In this document: positions 36,460-44,500 of the stretch, one piece after another
Numbering within the stretch: position 1 is the first letter of the stretch
How the letters are laid out: each line of letters begins with the position of its first letter
NCBI GenBank assembly: GCA_007121465.1
Contig: SKKL01000056.1
Span: 1 to 50,031 of the forward strand
DNA: 50,031 nucleotides
Direction of reading: 5' to 3'
From: Acidimicrobiales bacterium
GTDB taxonomy: Bacteria; Actinomycetota; Acidimicrobiia; Acidimicrobiales; SKKL01
Position numbers and translations under genes: made by a program
The notes under the pieces: generated by a model
Seen by the model: only the letters and a program-made list of their open reading frames with translations
Databases searched by the model: none
Told to the model about the DNA's origin: nothing

Positions 36460-36460
36460 C

Positions 36461-37753
36461 TCAGCCGACGCCGAGGTTGTCGTAGGTCCGGCGATGCGCG
36501 AGCACGGTGTTGACGTAGCTCTGCGACCGGTTGTAGCTCAACAGGGCGGAGTTGAGGGGCCCCGGCTGGTCGAGACGTTGGTGGTTTCGGCAGAGGTATG
36601 CCCCCGCGGCCGCGGCGGCGTCGTAGAGGTTGTGTGGATCCATGCGTCCGTCGCCGTTGCCATCGCGACGGACCATCCGCCAGGTGGAGGGGATGAACTG
36701 CATCGGTCCGACCGCACGGTCATAGATCGGGTCGCCGTCGAGGGCGCCACCGTCGGTGTCGGGGATGAGCATGACCCCCTCGGAGCCGTCGAGAGCAATT
36801 CCGATGATCCGTCGGGTGGTCGTTCCATCGGGGCGCAGTGACGACCCTCCGTAGGTGCCGTGGCGGCTCTCGACCCGTCCGATGCCGGCCAGGACCGACC
36901 AGGAGAGGTTGCAGGCGGCTTGCTCGGCGTTGATGACGTCAGCCGCCGAGCGGTAGGCGTCGAGGGCGACGACGGGGAAGTCGGCCCCGGCGACCGGAGC
37001 GGTCATGAACGCATCGGCGAAGCGTTGTTGTGCCCGGGGCAGTTCGGGCTCGGCGATCGCCAATTCGGCGATGGCCTCGTCGCGGATGCGGGTGGTGGTG
37101 TCGATGGTGAGGACGACCGCTTCGATCTCCTCCTGGGTGGTGGTGATTCGCGCGGCGAAGGCCACGACCTCGCCGTCGGCGATCTCGAGCCGCTCACGGA
37201 TGGTGGTGTCGACCGCCTCCATCATCACCTGCTGGCGCCCGGTGGCCATCGCCTCGGCCGAGTCGAGGGTCAGACCCGGGGCGGGATCGCCGGCTCCGAC
37301 GTAGGCCGCGACCGCGAGCTGGGCCTGTTCCCGCCGGAGCTGGGCGGCCTGCTGTCCGGCGGTGTGGCGACGATCGCGCAGAGAGGTGCGTTCCTCGCGT
37401 AGCTCCTCGCGCTCGACGGCGAGGCGCTCCAAATCGCTGGCCGCCTGATCGCGCCGAGCCCGGTTGGTGAGGATCGTCTGTTCGAGGGCGACGATCTCCG
37501 CTTCGGCCCGGTCGACCGCTGCGCTGCTCACCCGAACGTTGCGGACGGTCGCAGGAAGCAGCTCGCGAGCCTCGGCGAGAGCGTCGCCGGCCACCCGTTC
37601 GGTGGGCTCCTCGGCGGGCTCGCCGTCGGGGCCCTCCTCGGCCGACGCCATCGTGGGCGCGACCAACAGGACCGACAGGCAGGCCGCGGCCAGCATCCGG
37701 GTGCGTCGGCGCTGAGGTCGACGTCCCGCCGAGAGGGGGGCGCTCGTGTCCAT
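36461..37753 (-). CDS. Secreted coiled-coil lytic murein transglycosylase
   Basis: 430 residues. A signal peptide (RRTRMLAAACLSVLLVAPTMASAEE) is followed by an acidic linker and a long coiled coil (about 75-290: VDRAEAEIVALEQTILTNRARRDQAASDLERLAVEREELREERTSLRDRR). The C-terminal domain is SLT/MltB-like: SWSVLAGIGRVESRHGTYGG carries the catalytic Glu, then AVGPMQFIPSTWRMV and NLYDAAAAAGAYLCRN, SALLSYNRSQSYVNTVL. It cleaves peptidoglycan glycan strands outside the membrane. Its layout resembles actinobacterial division and resuscitation hydrolases, in which a coiled coil regulates the enzyme. Single gene, divergent from the enoyl-CoA hydratase. Confidence 0.9.
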   Translation of the reverse strand: MDTSAPLSAGRRPQRRRTRMLAAACLSVLLVAPTMASAEEGPDGEPAEEPTERVAGDALAEARELLPATVRNVRVSSAAVDRAEAEIVALEQTILTNRARRDQAASDLERLAVEREELREERTSLRDRRHTAGQQAAQLRREQAQLAVAAYVGAGDPAPGLTLDSAEAMATGRQQVMMEAVDTTIRERLEIADGEVVAFAARITTTQEEIEAVVLTIDTTTRIRDEAIAELAIAEPELPRAQQRFADAFMTAPVAGADFPVVALDAYRSAADVINAEQAACNLSWSVLAGIGRVESRHGTYGGSSLRPDGTTTRRIIGIALDGSEGVMLIPDTDGGALDGDPIYDRAVGPMQFIPSTWRMVRRDGNGDGRMDPHNLYDAAAAAGAYLCRNHQRLDQPGPLNSALLSYNRSQSYVNTVLAHRRTYDNLGVG

Positions 37754-37810
37754 GTGAGGGCTGATCCATGATGGCAGGCGAGGTCCCTCTGGCGGTAGAT
37801 GACCGGCCGC

Positions 37811-37816
37811 TAGGGT
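37811..37816 (+). promoter_or_regulatory. -10 box of the enoyl-CoA hydratase gene
   Basis: TAGGGT, giving a leader of about 24 nt with GAGGAG seven bases before the ATG. This is a leadered counterpart to the leaderless starts elsewhere in the window. Confidence 0.5.
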
Positions 37817-37846
37817 GCAGACCGAGACGCGACCGAGGAGCCGACG

Positions 37847-38695
37847 ATGACCGACGACACGAACGGGACAACCGACCCGGACGCCCCACGGGTCACCGTG
37901 AGCGTCGAGGGCGGTATCGCCGACGTTCGCCTGAACCGACCCGACAAGCTCAACGCCGTCGACGGAGCCATGTTCTCGGCCTTGGTCGAGGCCGGCGCTG
38001 CGCTGCGCGACGACCCCTCGGTCCGGGTGATCGTGCTCTCGGGCGAAGGGCGCGGCTTCTGCGCCGGGCTCGACCTCGGCAGCTTCCAGGCGATGGCCGA
38101 CCCGGAGCGTCCCAGCCGGACCCGAGTCGACGCCGACTCGGTGCTCGACCGCGGCGACCGCATCACCAGCTTCGGACAGCAGGCCGTCTACACCTGGACC
38201 GAACAGCCGGTGCCGGTCATCGCCGCGATCCACGGCCCCGCTCTCGGCGCCGGGTTCCAGTTGGCCCTCGGTGCCGACATCCGATTCATCGCCCCCGACG
38301 CGAAGATGAGCGTGCTGGAGATCCGCTGGGGTCTGGTCCCGGACATGACCGGCACCCAGATGCTGCCCCGACTCGTCGGTCTCGACGTCGCGAAGGAGCT
38401 GACCTTCACCGGTCGCATGGTGTCGGGCACCGAGTGCGTCGAACTCGGGCTCGCCACCCACCTGGCCGACGATCCGAGAGCTGCGGCGATGGTTCTGGCC
38501 GAGGAGATCGCCGGCAAGAGCCCACATGCGATCCGCGGCGCCAAGCGACTGCTGTCGATGGCTGGCCAGGTACCGTTGGCCGAGGGCTTCGCCGCCGAAG
38601 CTGAGGCGATGGCCGCCCTCATCGGAAGCCCCAACCAGGTCGAGTCGGTCAAGGCCTGGTTCGAGAAGCGGGACCCCGCCTACCAGGATCCGTGA
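37847..38695 (+). CDS. Enoyl-CoA hydratase/isomerase (crotonase) family
   Basis: 282 residues. VRLNRPDKLNAVDGAMFSALVEAG, the oxyanion-hole segment GEGRGFCAGLDLGSF, IHGPALGAGFQLALGADIRF, and ILGLATHL-like EFVELGLATHLADD with AIRGAKRLL all fit the crotonase fold. The first catalytic Glu of true hydratases appears replaced: GAGFQLALGADIR is kept, but the second segment reads KMSVLEIRWGLVPDMTGT, with a Glu before RWG. It acts on an acyl-CoA in beta-oxidation or a related path. GAGGAG precedes the ATG. The FAD oxidase starts inside its stop (GTGA). Confidence 0.88.
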   Translation: MTDDTNGTTDPDAPRVTVSVEGGIADVRLNRPDKLNAVDGAMFSALVEAGAALRDDPSVRVIVLSGEGRGFCAGLDLGSFQAMADPERPSRTRVDADSVLDRGDRITSFGQQAVYTWTEQPVPVIAAIHGPALGAGFQLALGADIRFIAPDAKMSVLEIRWGLVPDMTGTQMLPRLVGLDVAKELTFTGRMVSGTECVELGLATHLADDPRAAAMVLAEEIAGKSPHAIRGAKRLLSMAGQVPLAEGFAAEAEAMAALIGSPNQVESVKAWFEKRDPAYQDP

Positions 38696-40050
38696 ACGCC
38701 ACCGATCCGCTCGACTCTCTGCGGGGGGTGGTCGGTGCCTCCCATGTGCTCACCGGCGAGCTCACGGCGGGGTACGTGGTCGACTGGACACGACGGTGGC
38801 GAGGACAGTGTGCCGCAGTGGTCCGCCCGGCCGACACCGCGGAGGTGGCGGCGGTGGTCCGCATCTGCGCCGGTGCGAACGTCGCGGTCGTGACCCAGGG
38901 GGGAAACACCGGACTGGTGGGGGGAGCGGTTCCCGAGGCCGGAGCGATCGTTCTGTCCACGGCGCGGCTCGACGATGTCGGGAGCGTCGACGACCTCTCC
39001 GGTCAGCTCACCGCCGGAGCGGGCGCCACGCTCGCCGCCGTGCAACGGTCCGCTCGTGACGCCGGCTGGCGCTATCCGGTCGACCTCGCGGCCCGCGACA
39101 CCGCGACGGTGGGGGGCACGATCGCCACGAATGCCGGGGGTCACCACGTCGTGAGGCACGGAATGACCCGCCGCCACGTCGTCGGAGTCGAAGCGGTGTT
39201 GGCCGATGGTTCGGTGATCTCGCACTTGGGTGGGCTCGTCAAGGACAACACCGGATACGACCTGGCGGGCCTGCTGTGCGGGAGTGAGGGAACTCTGGGG
39301 GTGGTCACCCGCGCCCGACTGTCGCTGGTGGCCGCGATCGACGATGTCGCCGTCGCCCTGGTCGCGTTCGACAGCATCGAGACCGCCGTGGGTGCGGTCG
39401 GCCGTCTCCGCCGACACCTGCCCGAGGTCGAAGCGCTCGAGCTCGTCTTCGAGGACGGACTGGTCGCGGTCGGAGAGGTCCTCGGAGCCACACCTCCGGT
39501 CCTCGGTCCGGCGGTCGTCCTCGTCGAGGCGGTGGGGGGACCTGATCCCGCCACCGCCCTCGGTGATGCCGTGGCCGAACTCGACGGCGTCATCGACGCG
39601 GCGGTGGCCGACGACCGGGTTCGGCGCGAGGAGCTGTGGCGATGGCGGGACCATCACACCGAGACCATCGCCCGGTTGGGGGCATCACCCCCGCACAAGC
39701 TCGATGTCACGGTGAACATCCGATCGCTACCGGAGTTCGTCCATCGGGTGCGGGAGGTGGTGGCCCGGGATGCGCCCGAGGCCCGTCTGTGGCTGTTCGG
39801 GCATGTCGGCGACGGCAACCTCCACGTGAACGTGACCGGACTCCCTCCCGACGATCACACCGTCGACCTCGCCGTCGCCGAGCTGGTGGCGTCGCTCGAG
39901 GGGAGCATCAGCGCTGAGCACGGCATCGGTCGGGCCAAACGGCACCTGCTCGGGCTCACCCGGTCCGAGGCCGAGATCCGGGCCATGCGTTCGGTCAAGG
40001 AGGCCCTCGATCCCCAAGGGATCCTCAACCCTGGCGTGCTCATCCCCTGA
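38692..40050 (+). CDS. FAD-linked 2-hydroxyacid oxidase/dehydrogenase (GlcD/D-lactate type)
   Basis: 452 residues: FAD_binding_4 domain (VVRPADTAEVAAVVRICAGANVAVVTQGGNTGLVGGAV; DTATVGGTIATNAGGHHVVRHG; GSEGTLGVVTRARLSL) and FAD-oxidase C domain (LWLFGHVGDGNLHVNV; GSISAEHGIGRAKRHLL; ALDPQGILNPGVLIP). Relatives oxidise D-lactate, glycolate or D-2-hydroxyglutarate. The substrate is not decided. The GTG start overlaps the hydratase stop, so the two are co-translated, which hints at one catabolic pathway. Confidence 0.92.
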   Translation: MNATDPLDSLRGVVGASHVLTGELTAGYVVDWTRRWRGQCAAVVRPADTAEVAAVVRICAGANVAVVTQGGNTGLVGGAVPEAGAIVLSTARLDDVGSVDDLSGQLTAGAGATLAAVQRSARDAGWRYPVDLAARDTATVGGTIATNAGGHHVVRHGMTRRHVVGVEAVLADGSVISHLGGLVKDNTGYDLAGLLCGSEGTLGVVTRARLSLVAAIDDVAVALVAFDSIETAVGAVGRLRRHLPEVEALELVFEDGLVAVGEVLGATPPVLGPAVVLVEAVGGPDPATALGDAVAELDGVIDAAVADDRVRREELWRWRDHHTETIARLGASPPHKLDVTVNIRSLPEFVHRVREVVARDAPEARLWLFGHVGDGNLHVNVTGLPPDDHTVDLAVAELVASLEGSISAEHGIGRAKRHLLGLTRSEAEIRAMRSVKEALDPQGILNPGVLIP

Positions 40051-40091
40051 GGCCCTGGTTCCCGCGAGCGACCCGGCCCGTGGCTCGTATC

Positions 40092-40865
40092 TCAGCCCGA
40101 TGCGCCGACCCACGCACCCCGACGTTCGAGCACCTCGCGCAGGACAGCGGGGCGGTCGGTCATGATCCCGTCGACCCCGAGGTCGAGGAGGCGGTCCATC
40201 TCGGCGGGATCGTCGATGGTCCACACGTGGACCTGCATGCCGAGTCGGTGGGCCGTGCGAACGAACCGTTCGTCGGTCACGGTCACTCCCTTGGCCCGCA
40301 CCGGGACCTGGGCGCAGGGCGCCGGGGTCGCGAACGGCGCGCCGTAGGACGTCGCTTTCATGCGGGCGATGCCGCGCGGACCCAGTGACGTGCACAGGCG
40401 GGGGCCGAGCGCTGCTCGTACTCGATCGAGTCGACGGTCCGAGAACGCCCCGATGCACACTCGATCGACCGAGGCGGTGCGGCGCAGGGACTCGATGAGC
40501 GGTTCGGTGGCGGTGTCGTGCTTCGGGTCGATGTTGACCCGGAGATCGGGCCAGGTGCCGAGGATGTCCTCGAGCAGTGGGATCGGCTCGCGCCCATCGA
40601 CACGGGCCAGCTGGACCTCGCTCCAGGGGAGCTCACGGATCAGACCGTGACGGTCGGTCACCCGGTCGAGCGATTCGTCGTGGAACGCCACGAGCACGCC
40701 GTCGGCGGTGACGTGCACGTCGGTCTCGACGTAGCGGTAGTCGAGGCCGACGGCGTGCTCGAACGCGGGCATCGTGTTCTCCGGCCAGTCCCCGGCCCCA
40801 CCCCGATGGGCGAAGGCGAGGGGACCGGGGTGGTCGAGAAACTCGAAGTCAGCGGCGCGGGTCAC
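40092..40865 (-). CDS. Glycerophosphodiester phosphodiesterase
   Basis: 257 residues, GDPD TIM barrel. LAFAHRGGAGDWPENTMPAFEHAVG gives the HR and E-N-T metal/catalytic motif; YRYVETDVHVTADGVLVAFHDESLDRVTD gives the E-x-D and H residues; IDPKH and WTIDDPAEMDRLLDLGVDGIMTDRP complete the fold. It hydrolyses glycerophosphodiesters to glycerol-3-phosphate and an alcohol. No signal peptide. The GTG (VTRAADFEF) lies 13 nt after the acyl-CoA ligase stop, with no ribosome site, so translation may depend on coupling. Confidence 0.9.
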   Translation of the reverse strand: MTRAADFEFLDHPGPLAFAHRGGAGDWPENTMPAFEHAVGLDYRYVETDVHVTADGVLVAFHDESLDRVTDRHGLIRELPWSEVQLARVDGREPIPLLEDILGTWPDLRVNIDPKHDTATEPLIESLRRTASVDRVCIGAFSDRRLDRVRAALGPRLCTSLGPRGIARMKATSYGAPFATPAPCAQVPVRAKGVTVTDERFVRTAHRLGMQVHVWTIDDPAEMDRLLDLGVDGIMTDRPAVLREVLERRGAWVGASG

Positions 40866-40878
40866 GGCGGGTCGAAGC

Positions 40879-42438
40879 TCAGACGAGCTTCGAGTCCCGT
40901 CCTTCCCAGTACTCGTCGCGCAACAGGCGCTTGTAGAGCTTGCCGGTGGGGTGCCGGGGGAGCTCGTCACGGAAGTCGACCGAGCGGGGACACTTCACGT
41001 CGGCGAGACGCTCCCGGCAGTAGGCGATCAGCTCCCGACCGAGCTCCTCGGAGGGCTCGTGGCCGTCGGCGGCCTGCACCACGGCCTTGACCTCCTCGCC
41101 GAAGTCCTCGTTCGGAACGCCGATCACGGCGACGTCGAGAACCGCGGGATGCATGGTGAGGACGTTCTCGGCCTCCTGGGGGTACACGTTCACACCACCG
41201 GTGATGATCATGTAGGCCTTGCGGTCGGTGAGGTACAAGAAGCCGTCCTCGTCGACCTTGCCGATGTCGCCGAGGGTGGTCCAGCCGCGGCCCTTGGGGT
41301 CACGCGAGTCCTTCGTCTTGTCCGGATCGTTGTGGTACTCGAACGACCCCTCGGCGCCGAAGTAGACCGTGCCGGCCTCCCCGGGCGGAAGCTCGTTGCC
41401 GTCCTCGTCGAGGATGTGGACCTCGCCGGTCAGCGGCCGGCCGACGGTGCCCTTGTGCTCGAGCCAGTCGTGGGAGTTGGTGTAGACGAAGCCGTTGCCC
41501 TCGGTGCCGGCGTAGTACTCGTGGAGCACGGGACCCCACCACTCGATCATCTGCTCCTTGACCGGGACCGGGCACGGAGCGGCAGCGTGGATCGCCACCT
41601 TCAGGCTCGACACGTCGTACTTGTTCCGCACCTCCTCGGGCAGCTTCAGCATGCGCACGAACATCGTCGGCACCCACTGGCTGGTGGTGGCCTTGTACTT
41701 CTCGATGAAGCGCAGCGCGTCCTCGGGGTCGAAGTGCTCCATGACCACGACGGTGCCTCCCACGCGGTGCATGCCCATGGTGAAGCGGAGAGGAGCAGCG
41801 TGGTACAGCGGGGCGGGGGAGAGGTAGACCGCGTTCTCGTCGAACCCGAACAGCAGCTGGCCGGCGCCGGTCAGGGCGCTGGGGGTGCCGAGCTCGGTGT
41901 CGGCCATGGGGATCTTCACGCCCTTGGGGCGGCCGGTGGTGCCCGAGGAGTAGAGCATGTCGAGACCCTCGCGGCGCGGGGCGGGCAACGGCTCGGCCGG
42001 CTGGGCGGCGACGGCGTCCTCGAGGCGGTCGTAGCCCTCGAGATCGGTGTCGAGGATGAAGCGATGGGTGACACCGGGGGTCTGGTCGATCAGCTCGGCG
42101 GCGGCGTCGCTCTTGTACGCGCTGGTGATGAAGAGCTTCGCTCCGCAGTCGTTGATGATGTACTGCATCTCGTCGACGGTGAGACGAGAGCTCATGGCCG
42201 TCCAGTACACACCGGCGTAGGCCGCTCCCCAGGCGATCTTGAAGTAGTCGGGGTGGTTCTCGAGGCAGAAGGCGATGTGCTCACCTTCGGCGACCCCGCA
42301 CGAGCGGATCAGCTGGGAGATCTGGTTGGCCGCGTCGTCCAACTCGCGGTAGGACACCGCCTGGTCGGTCGACGCCATGATGTAGGCCGGGTGGTCGGGA
42401 CGTGACTGGGCGAAAGCGCCTGGGAAGTTCGCGGACAT
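40879..42438 (-). CDS. Acyl-CoA synthetase (AMP-forming)
   Basis: 519 residues, ANL superfamily. LDMLYSSGTTGRPKGVKI (P-loop), LHEYYAGTEGNGF, GWTTLGDIGKVDEDGFLYLTDRKAYMIITGGVNVYPQEAE, and DELPRHPTGKLYKRLLRDEYW with the catalytic Lys. The ATG (MSANFPGAFAQSRPDHPAY) is chosen over the track start because it follows TACGGT plus six bases and keeps family similarity. It is divergent from an acyl-CoA dehydrogenase over a shared operator region, suggesting one fatty- or organic-acid degradation module. Confidence 0.93.
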   Translation of the reverse strand: MSANFPGAFAQSRPDHPAYIMASTDQAVSYRELDDAANQISQLIRSCGVAEGEHIAFCLENHPDYFKIAWGAAYAGVYWTAMSSRLTVDEMQYIINDCGAKLFITSAYKSDAAAELIDQTPGVTHRFILDTDLEGYDRLEDAVAAQPAEPLPAPRREGLDMLYSSGTTGRPKGVKIPMADTELGTPSALTGAGQLLFGFDENAVYLSPAPLYHAAPLRFTMGMHRVGGTVVVMEHFDPEDALRFIEKYKATTSQWVPTMFVRMLKLPEEVRNKYDVSSLKVAIHAAAPCPVPVKEQMIEWWGPVLHEYYAGTEGNGFVYTNSHDWLEHKGTVGRPLTGEVHILDEDGNELPPGEAGTVYFGAEGSFEYHNDPDKTKDSRDPKGRGWTTLGDIGKVDEDGFLYLTDRKAYMIITGGVNVYPQEAENVLTMHPAVLDVAVIGVPNEDFGEEVKAVVQAADGHEPSEELGRELIAYCRERLADVKCPRSVDFRDELPRHPTGKLYKRLLRDEYWEGRDSKLV

Positions 42439-42444
42439 GTCGAG

Positions 42445-42450
42445 ACCGTA
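42445..42450 (-). promoter_or_regulatory. -10 box for leaderless acyl-CoA ligase transcript
   Basis: TACGGT with six bases to the ATG and no ribosome site on this side of the divergent gap. Confidence 0.5.
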
Positions 42451-42535
42451 CCGCGTAGAGGCTCCCTGGCGCGCCGTCGCGGTGGCGGCTGGGCAGCTCC
42501 CGCGACCTCGGGTGTACGGTGAGGCCCATCGACTT

Positions 42536-42568
42536 GACCGGTCGGTCCATTGAGTGGCGGACCGGTCC
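42536..42568. promoter_or_regulatory. Twin palindromes in the divergent acyl-CoA ligase/dehydrogenase gap
   Basis: GACCGGTC occurs at 42536-42543 and again at 42560-42567 (inside the 10-bp palindrome GGACCGGTCC), centres 24 bp apart. Possible operator for a TetR- or FadR-like repressor. TTGACC overlaps the first copy. Confidence 0.45.
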
Positions 42569-42592
42569 ACTCCAGGGGGAGATCCACCACCG

Positions 42593-43804
42593 ATGACGCT
42601 GACGGACCCGACCGCGACCACCGCCGACGAATCCCGGGTCGACGACCTCGTCGACGCGCTCCTCGCCGAGCACGACACCTCCGACGCCACCGCCTTCCTC
42701 GGAGCCCAGTTCGACCTCGGTCTGGCCTGGGTCTACTTCCCGGAGGGTCACGGCGGGTTGGGGCTGTCGCCGAAGATGCAGAACCGCATCAACGCTCGGC
42801 TCGAGGCAGCCGGTGCTCCCAGCCCCTATGGCCGCAACCCCATCGGGTACGGAATGGGTGCACCCACGATCCTCGCCCACGGTTCGGAGGACCAGAAGTC
42901 CCGTTACCTCCGGCCGCTCTTCACCGGCGAAGAGGTGTGGTGCCAGCTGTTCAGCGAGCCGGGAGCGGGATCCGATGTCGCCGGCCTGTCGAGCCGAGCG
43001 GTCCTCGACGGCGACGAGTGGATCGTCAACGGTCAGAAGGTCTGGACCACCCTCGCCCACCTCTCCAGGTGGGGCATGCTCGTCGCCCGCAGCGACCCCG
43101 ACCAGCCCAAGCACAAGGGCCTCACCTACTTCGTCGTCGACATGGAGGCGCCCGGAGTCGAGGTGCGCCCACTCCGCCAGATGACCGGCGACGCCGAGTT
43201 CAACGAGGTCTACTTCACCGACGTACGCATCCCCGACTCCGAGCGGCTCGGCGATGTCGGCGAGGGGTGGGGGGTCTCGCTCACGACCCTGATGAACGAG
43301 CGGGTGTCGATCGGCGGAACCGTCACCCCCCGTGGCTCGGGCCACATCGCCACCGCGGTCAAGGCATACGCCGACCACTCGGATCGTTTCGATCCGGCCC
43401 ACCGGGGCGCCATGAAGGACCGACTCATGCAGCTGTGGGTGCGGGCCGAGGTTCACCGCCTCACCAACATGCGGGCCTCGGACAACCGCAAGGTCGGGAC
43501 CCCCGGGCCCGAAGGCTCGGTCGGAAAGCTGGCGTCGGCCGATCTGAACAAGGAGGTCACCTCGTTCAGCATGGACCTGCTCGGACCCGACGCCTTCCTG
43601 TACGACGACTACACGATGAAGCGCCCCGAGACCGCCGCCGACGGTCGCACTCCGCAGCGGGCGTTCCTGCGCATGCGGGCCAACTCGATCGAGGGTGGCA
43701 CGACCGAGGTGATGAAGAACATCCTCGGAGAGCGCGTCCTGGGACTTCCGGGCGACATCCGGGTCGACAAGGACCGACCGTGGCTCGAGGTGCCCCGCAA
43801 CTAG
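42593..43804 (+). CDS. Acyl-CoA dehydrogenase
   Basis: 403 residues, flavoprotein acyl-CoA dehydrogenase. The FAD/substrate region is EEVWCQLFSEPGAGSDVAGLSSRAVLDGDEWIVNGQKVWTT, then FVVDMEAPGVEVRPLRQMTGDAEFNEVYFTDVRIPDSERLG, and the C-terminal helical bundle with SIEGGTTEVMKNILGERVLGLP. It introduces an alpha-beta double bond into an acyl-CoA, passing electrons to ETF. The ATG (MTLTDPTATT) follows CAGGGGGAG and is preferred over the track GTG at 42554. Its stop shares CTAG with the convergent phosphatase gene. Confidence 0.93.
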   Translation: MTLTDPTATTADESRVDDLVDALLAEHDTSDATAFLGAQFDLGLAWVYFPEGHGGLGLSPKMQNRINARLEAAGAPSPYGRNPIGYGMGAPTILAHGSEDQKSRYLRPLFTGEEVWCQLFSEPGAGSDVAGLSSRAVLDGDEWIVNGQKVWTTLAHLSRWGMLVARSDPDQPKHKGLTYFVVDMEAPGVEVRPLRQMTGDAEFNEVYFTDVRIPDSERLGDVGEGWGVSLTTLMNERVSIGGTVTPRGSGHIATAVKAYADHSDRFDPAHRGAMKDRLMQLWVRAEVHRLTNMRASDNRKVGTPGPEGSVGKLASADLNKEVTSFSMDLLGPDAFLYDDYTMKRPETAADGRTPQRAFLRMRANSIEGGTTEVMKNILGERVLGLPGDIRVDKDRPWLEVPRN

Positions 43805-44400
43805 CCCCGACGCTCCCTGCGCAAGTGCGGGACGTGCGGGATCTCGTTGACGCTCACCAGCGACCGGTGGCCCCGCGATGAGGCCATCACCCGGCTGATG
43901 CTCGTATAGGTCGGCTCGAAGAACAGCGGTCGATCGATCCCGAGGATGGTCGACAGGTACGCGTTGACGACCCCGCCGTGACAGACCACCGCCACCCGTT
44001 CACCGGGATGAGCCTCGACGATCCGCTCCACGGCCGCGGCGGCCAGGTCTCGGAACGCGTACTGCTCCGGTGCGCCCAGCCGTTCGATCAGCTCCTGCCA
44101 TCGGGGATCGTCGGTGCCCTTCAGCTCCTCCATGGGGATGTAGTGCGACTCGTCGGCGTCGAACTCCTTCAGATCGTCGTCGATCGAGGCGGTGAGACCG
44201 GTCGCCTCCTCGATCGGTGCCGCCGTCTGTCGAGCACGACGCATCGGACTCGACCAGATCGCGTCCAGTCCCTCGTCGAGTAGCCAGGTGGCGAGAGCGG
44301 CCGCCTGCTCGTGGCCGTCGTCGCTCAGGTCGGGATCGGCGGGGCCGTCGCCCTCGTCGATGCGAACGGGTAGGGCGTGGCGGATCAGGAGGAGCTCCAT
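43801..44400 (-). CDS. Histidine phosphatase (phosphoglycerate mutase-like)
   Basis: 199 residues. The catalytic RHG-type motif is MELLLIRHALPV, with Ala in place of Gly after the His; WSSPMRRARQTAAPIEEATG and VAVVCHGGVVNAYLS supply the second His. Typically a broad or unknown phosphatase of a small phosphoester. The ATG at 44400 is preferred because TATGCT lies seven bases upstream and the conserved strand begins here. The track GTG start six codons upstream would include the box. Confidence 0.87.
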   Translation of the reverse strand: MELLLIRHALPVRIDEGDGPADPDLSDDGHEQAAALATWLLDEGLDAIWSSPMRRARQTAAPIEEATGLTASIDDDLKEFDADESHYIPMEELKGTDDPRWQELIERLGAPEQYAFRDLAAAAVERIVEAHPGERVAVVCHGGVVNAYLSTILGIDRPLFFEPTYTSISRVMASSRGHRSLVSVNEIPHVPHLRRERRG

Positions 44401-44407
44401 CGCCGGG

Positions 44408-44413
44408 AGCATA
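44408..44413 (-). promoter_or_regulatory. -10 box for leaderless histidine phosphatase transcript
   Basis: TATGCT followed by seven bases and ATG; no ribosome site and no good -35. Confidence 0.45.
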
Positions 44414-44488
44414 GGCACCGCCCGACGACCGGGGGGAGGTCACTCGTGCTCGCGACGCGGAGAGGCGAGGAGTGCCGGGCCGCCCGGG

Positions 44489-44494
44489 TAACGT
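44489..44494 (+). promoter_or_regulatory. -10 box for leaderless pyruvate kinase transcript
   Basis: TAACGT followed by six bases and ATG. The 100-base gap upstream has no Shine-Dalgarno near the start. Confidence 0.5.
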
Positions 44495-44500
44495 TGGCCC

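Larger units (their letters stand above)
36147..36460 (-). other. Long opp leader and promoter region
   Basis: 314 bases without an established gene. It holds, in minus-strand order, tandem hairpins (probable terminator of the transglycosylase gene), a strong promoter, and a leader of about 210 nt with the possible upstream ORF. The leader contains several GC-rich inverted repeats, such as CGACGTCGATCG-like stretches. No riboswitch class could be matched. Confidence 0.6.

Noticed and set aside
43801-43804. CTAG shared by two convergent stop codons as a regulatory element
   Set aside because: CTAG is self-complementary, so two TAG stops facing each other naturally overlap; no further structure was seen.
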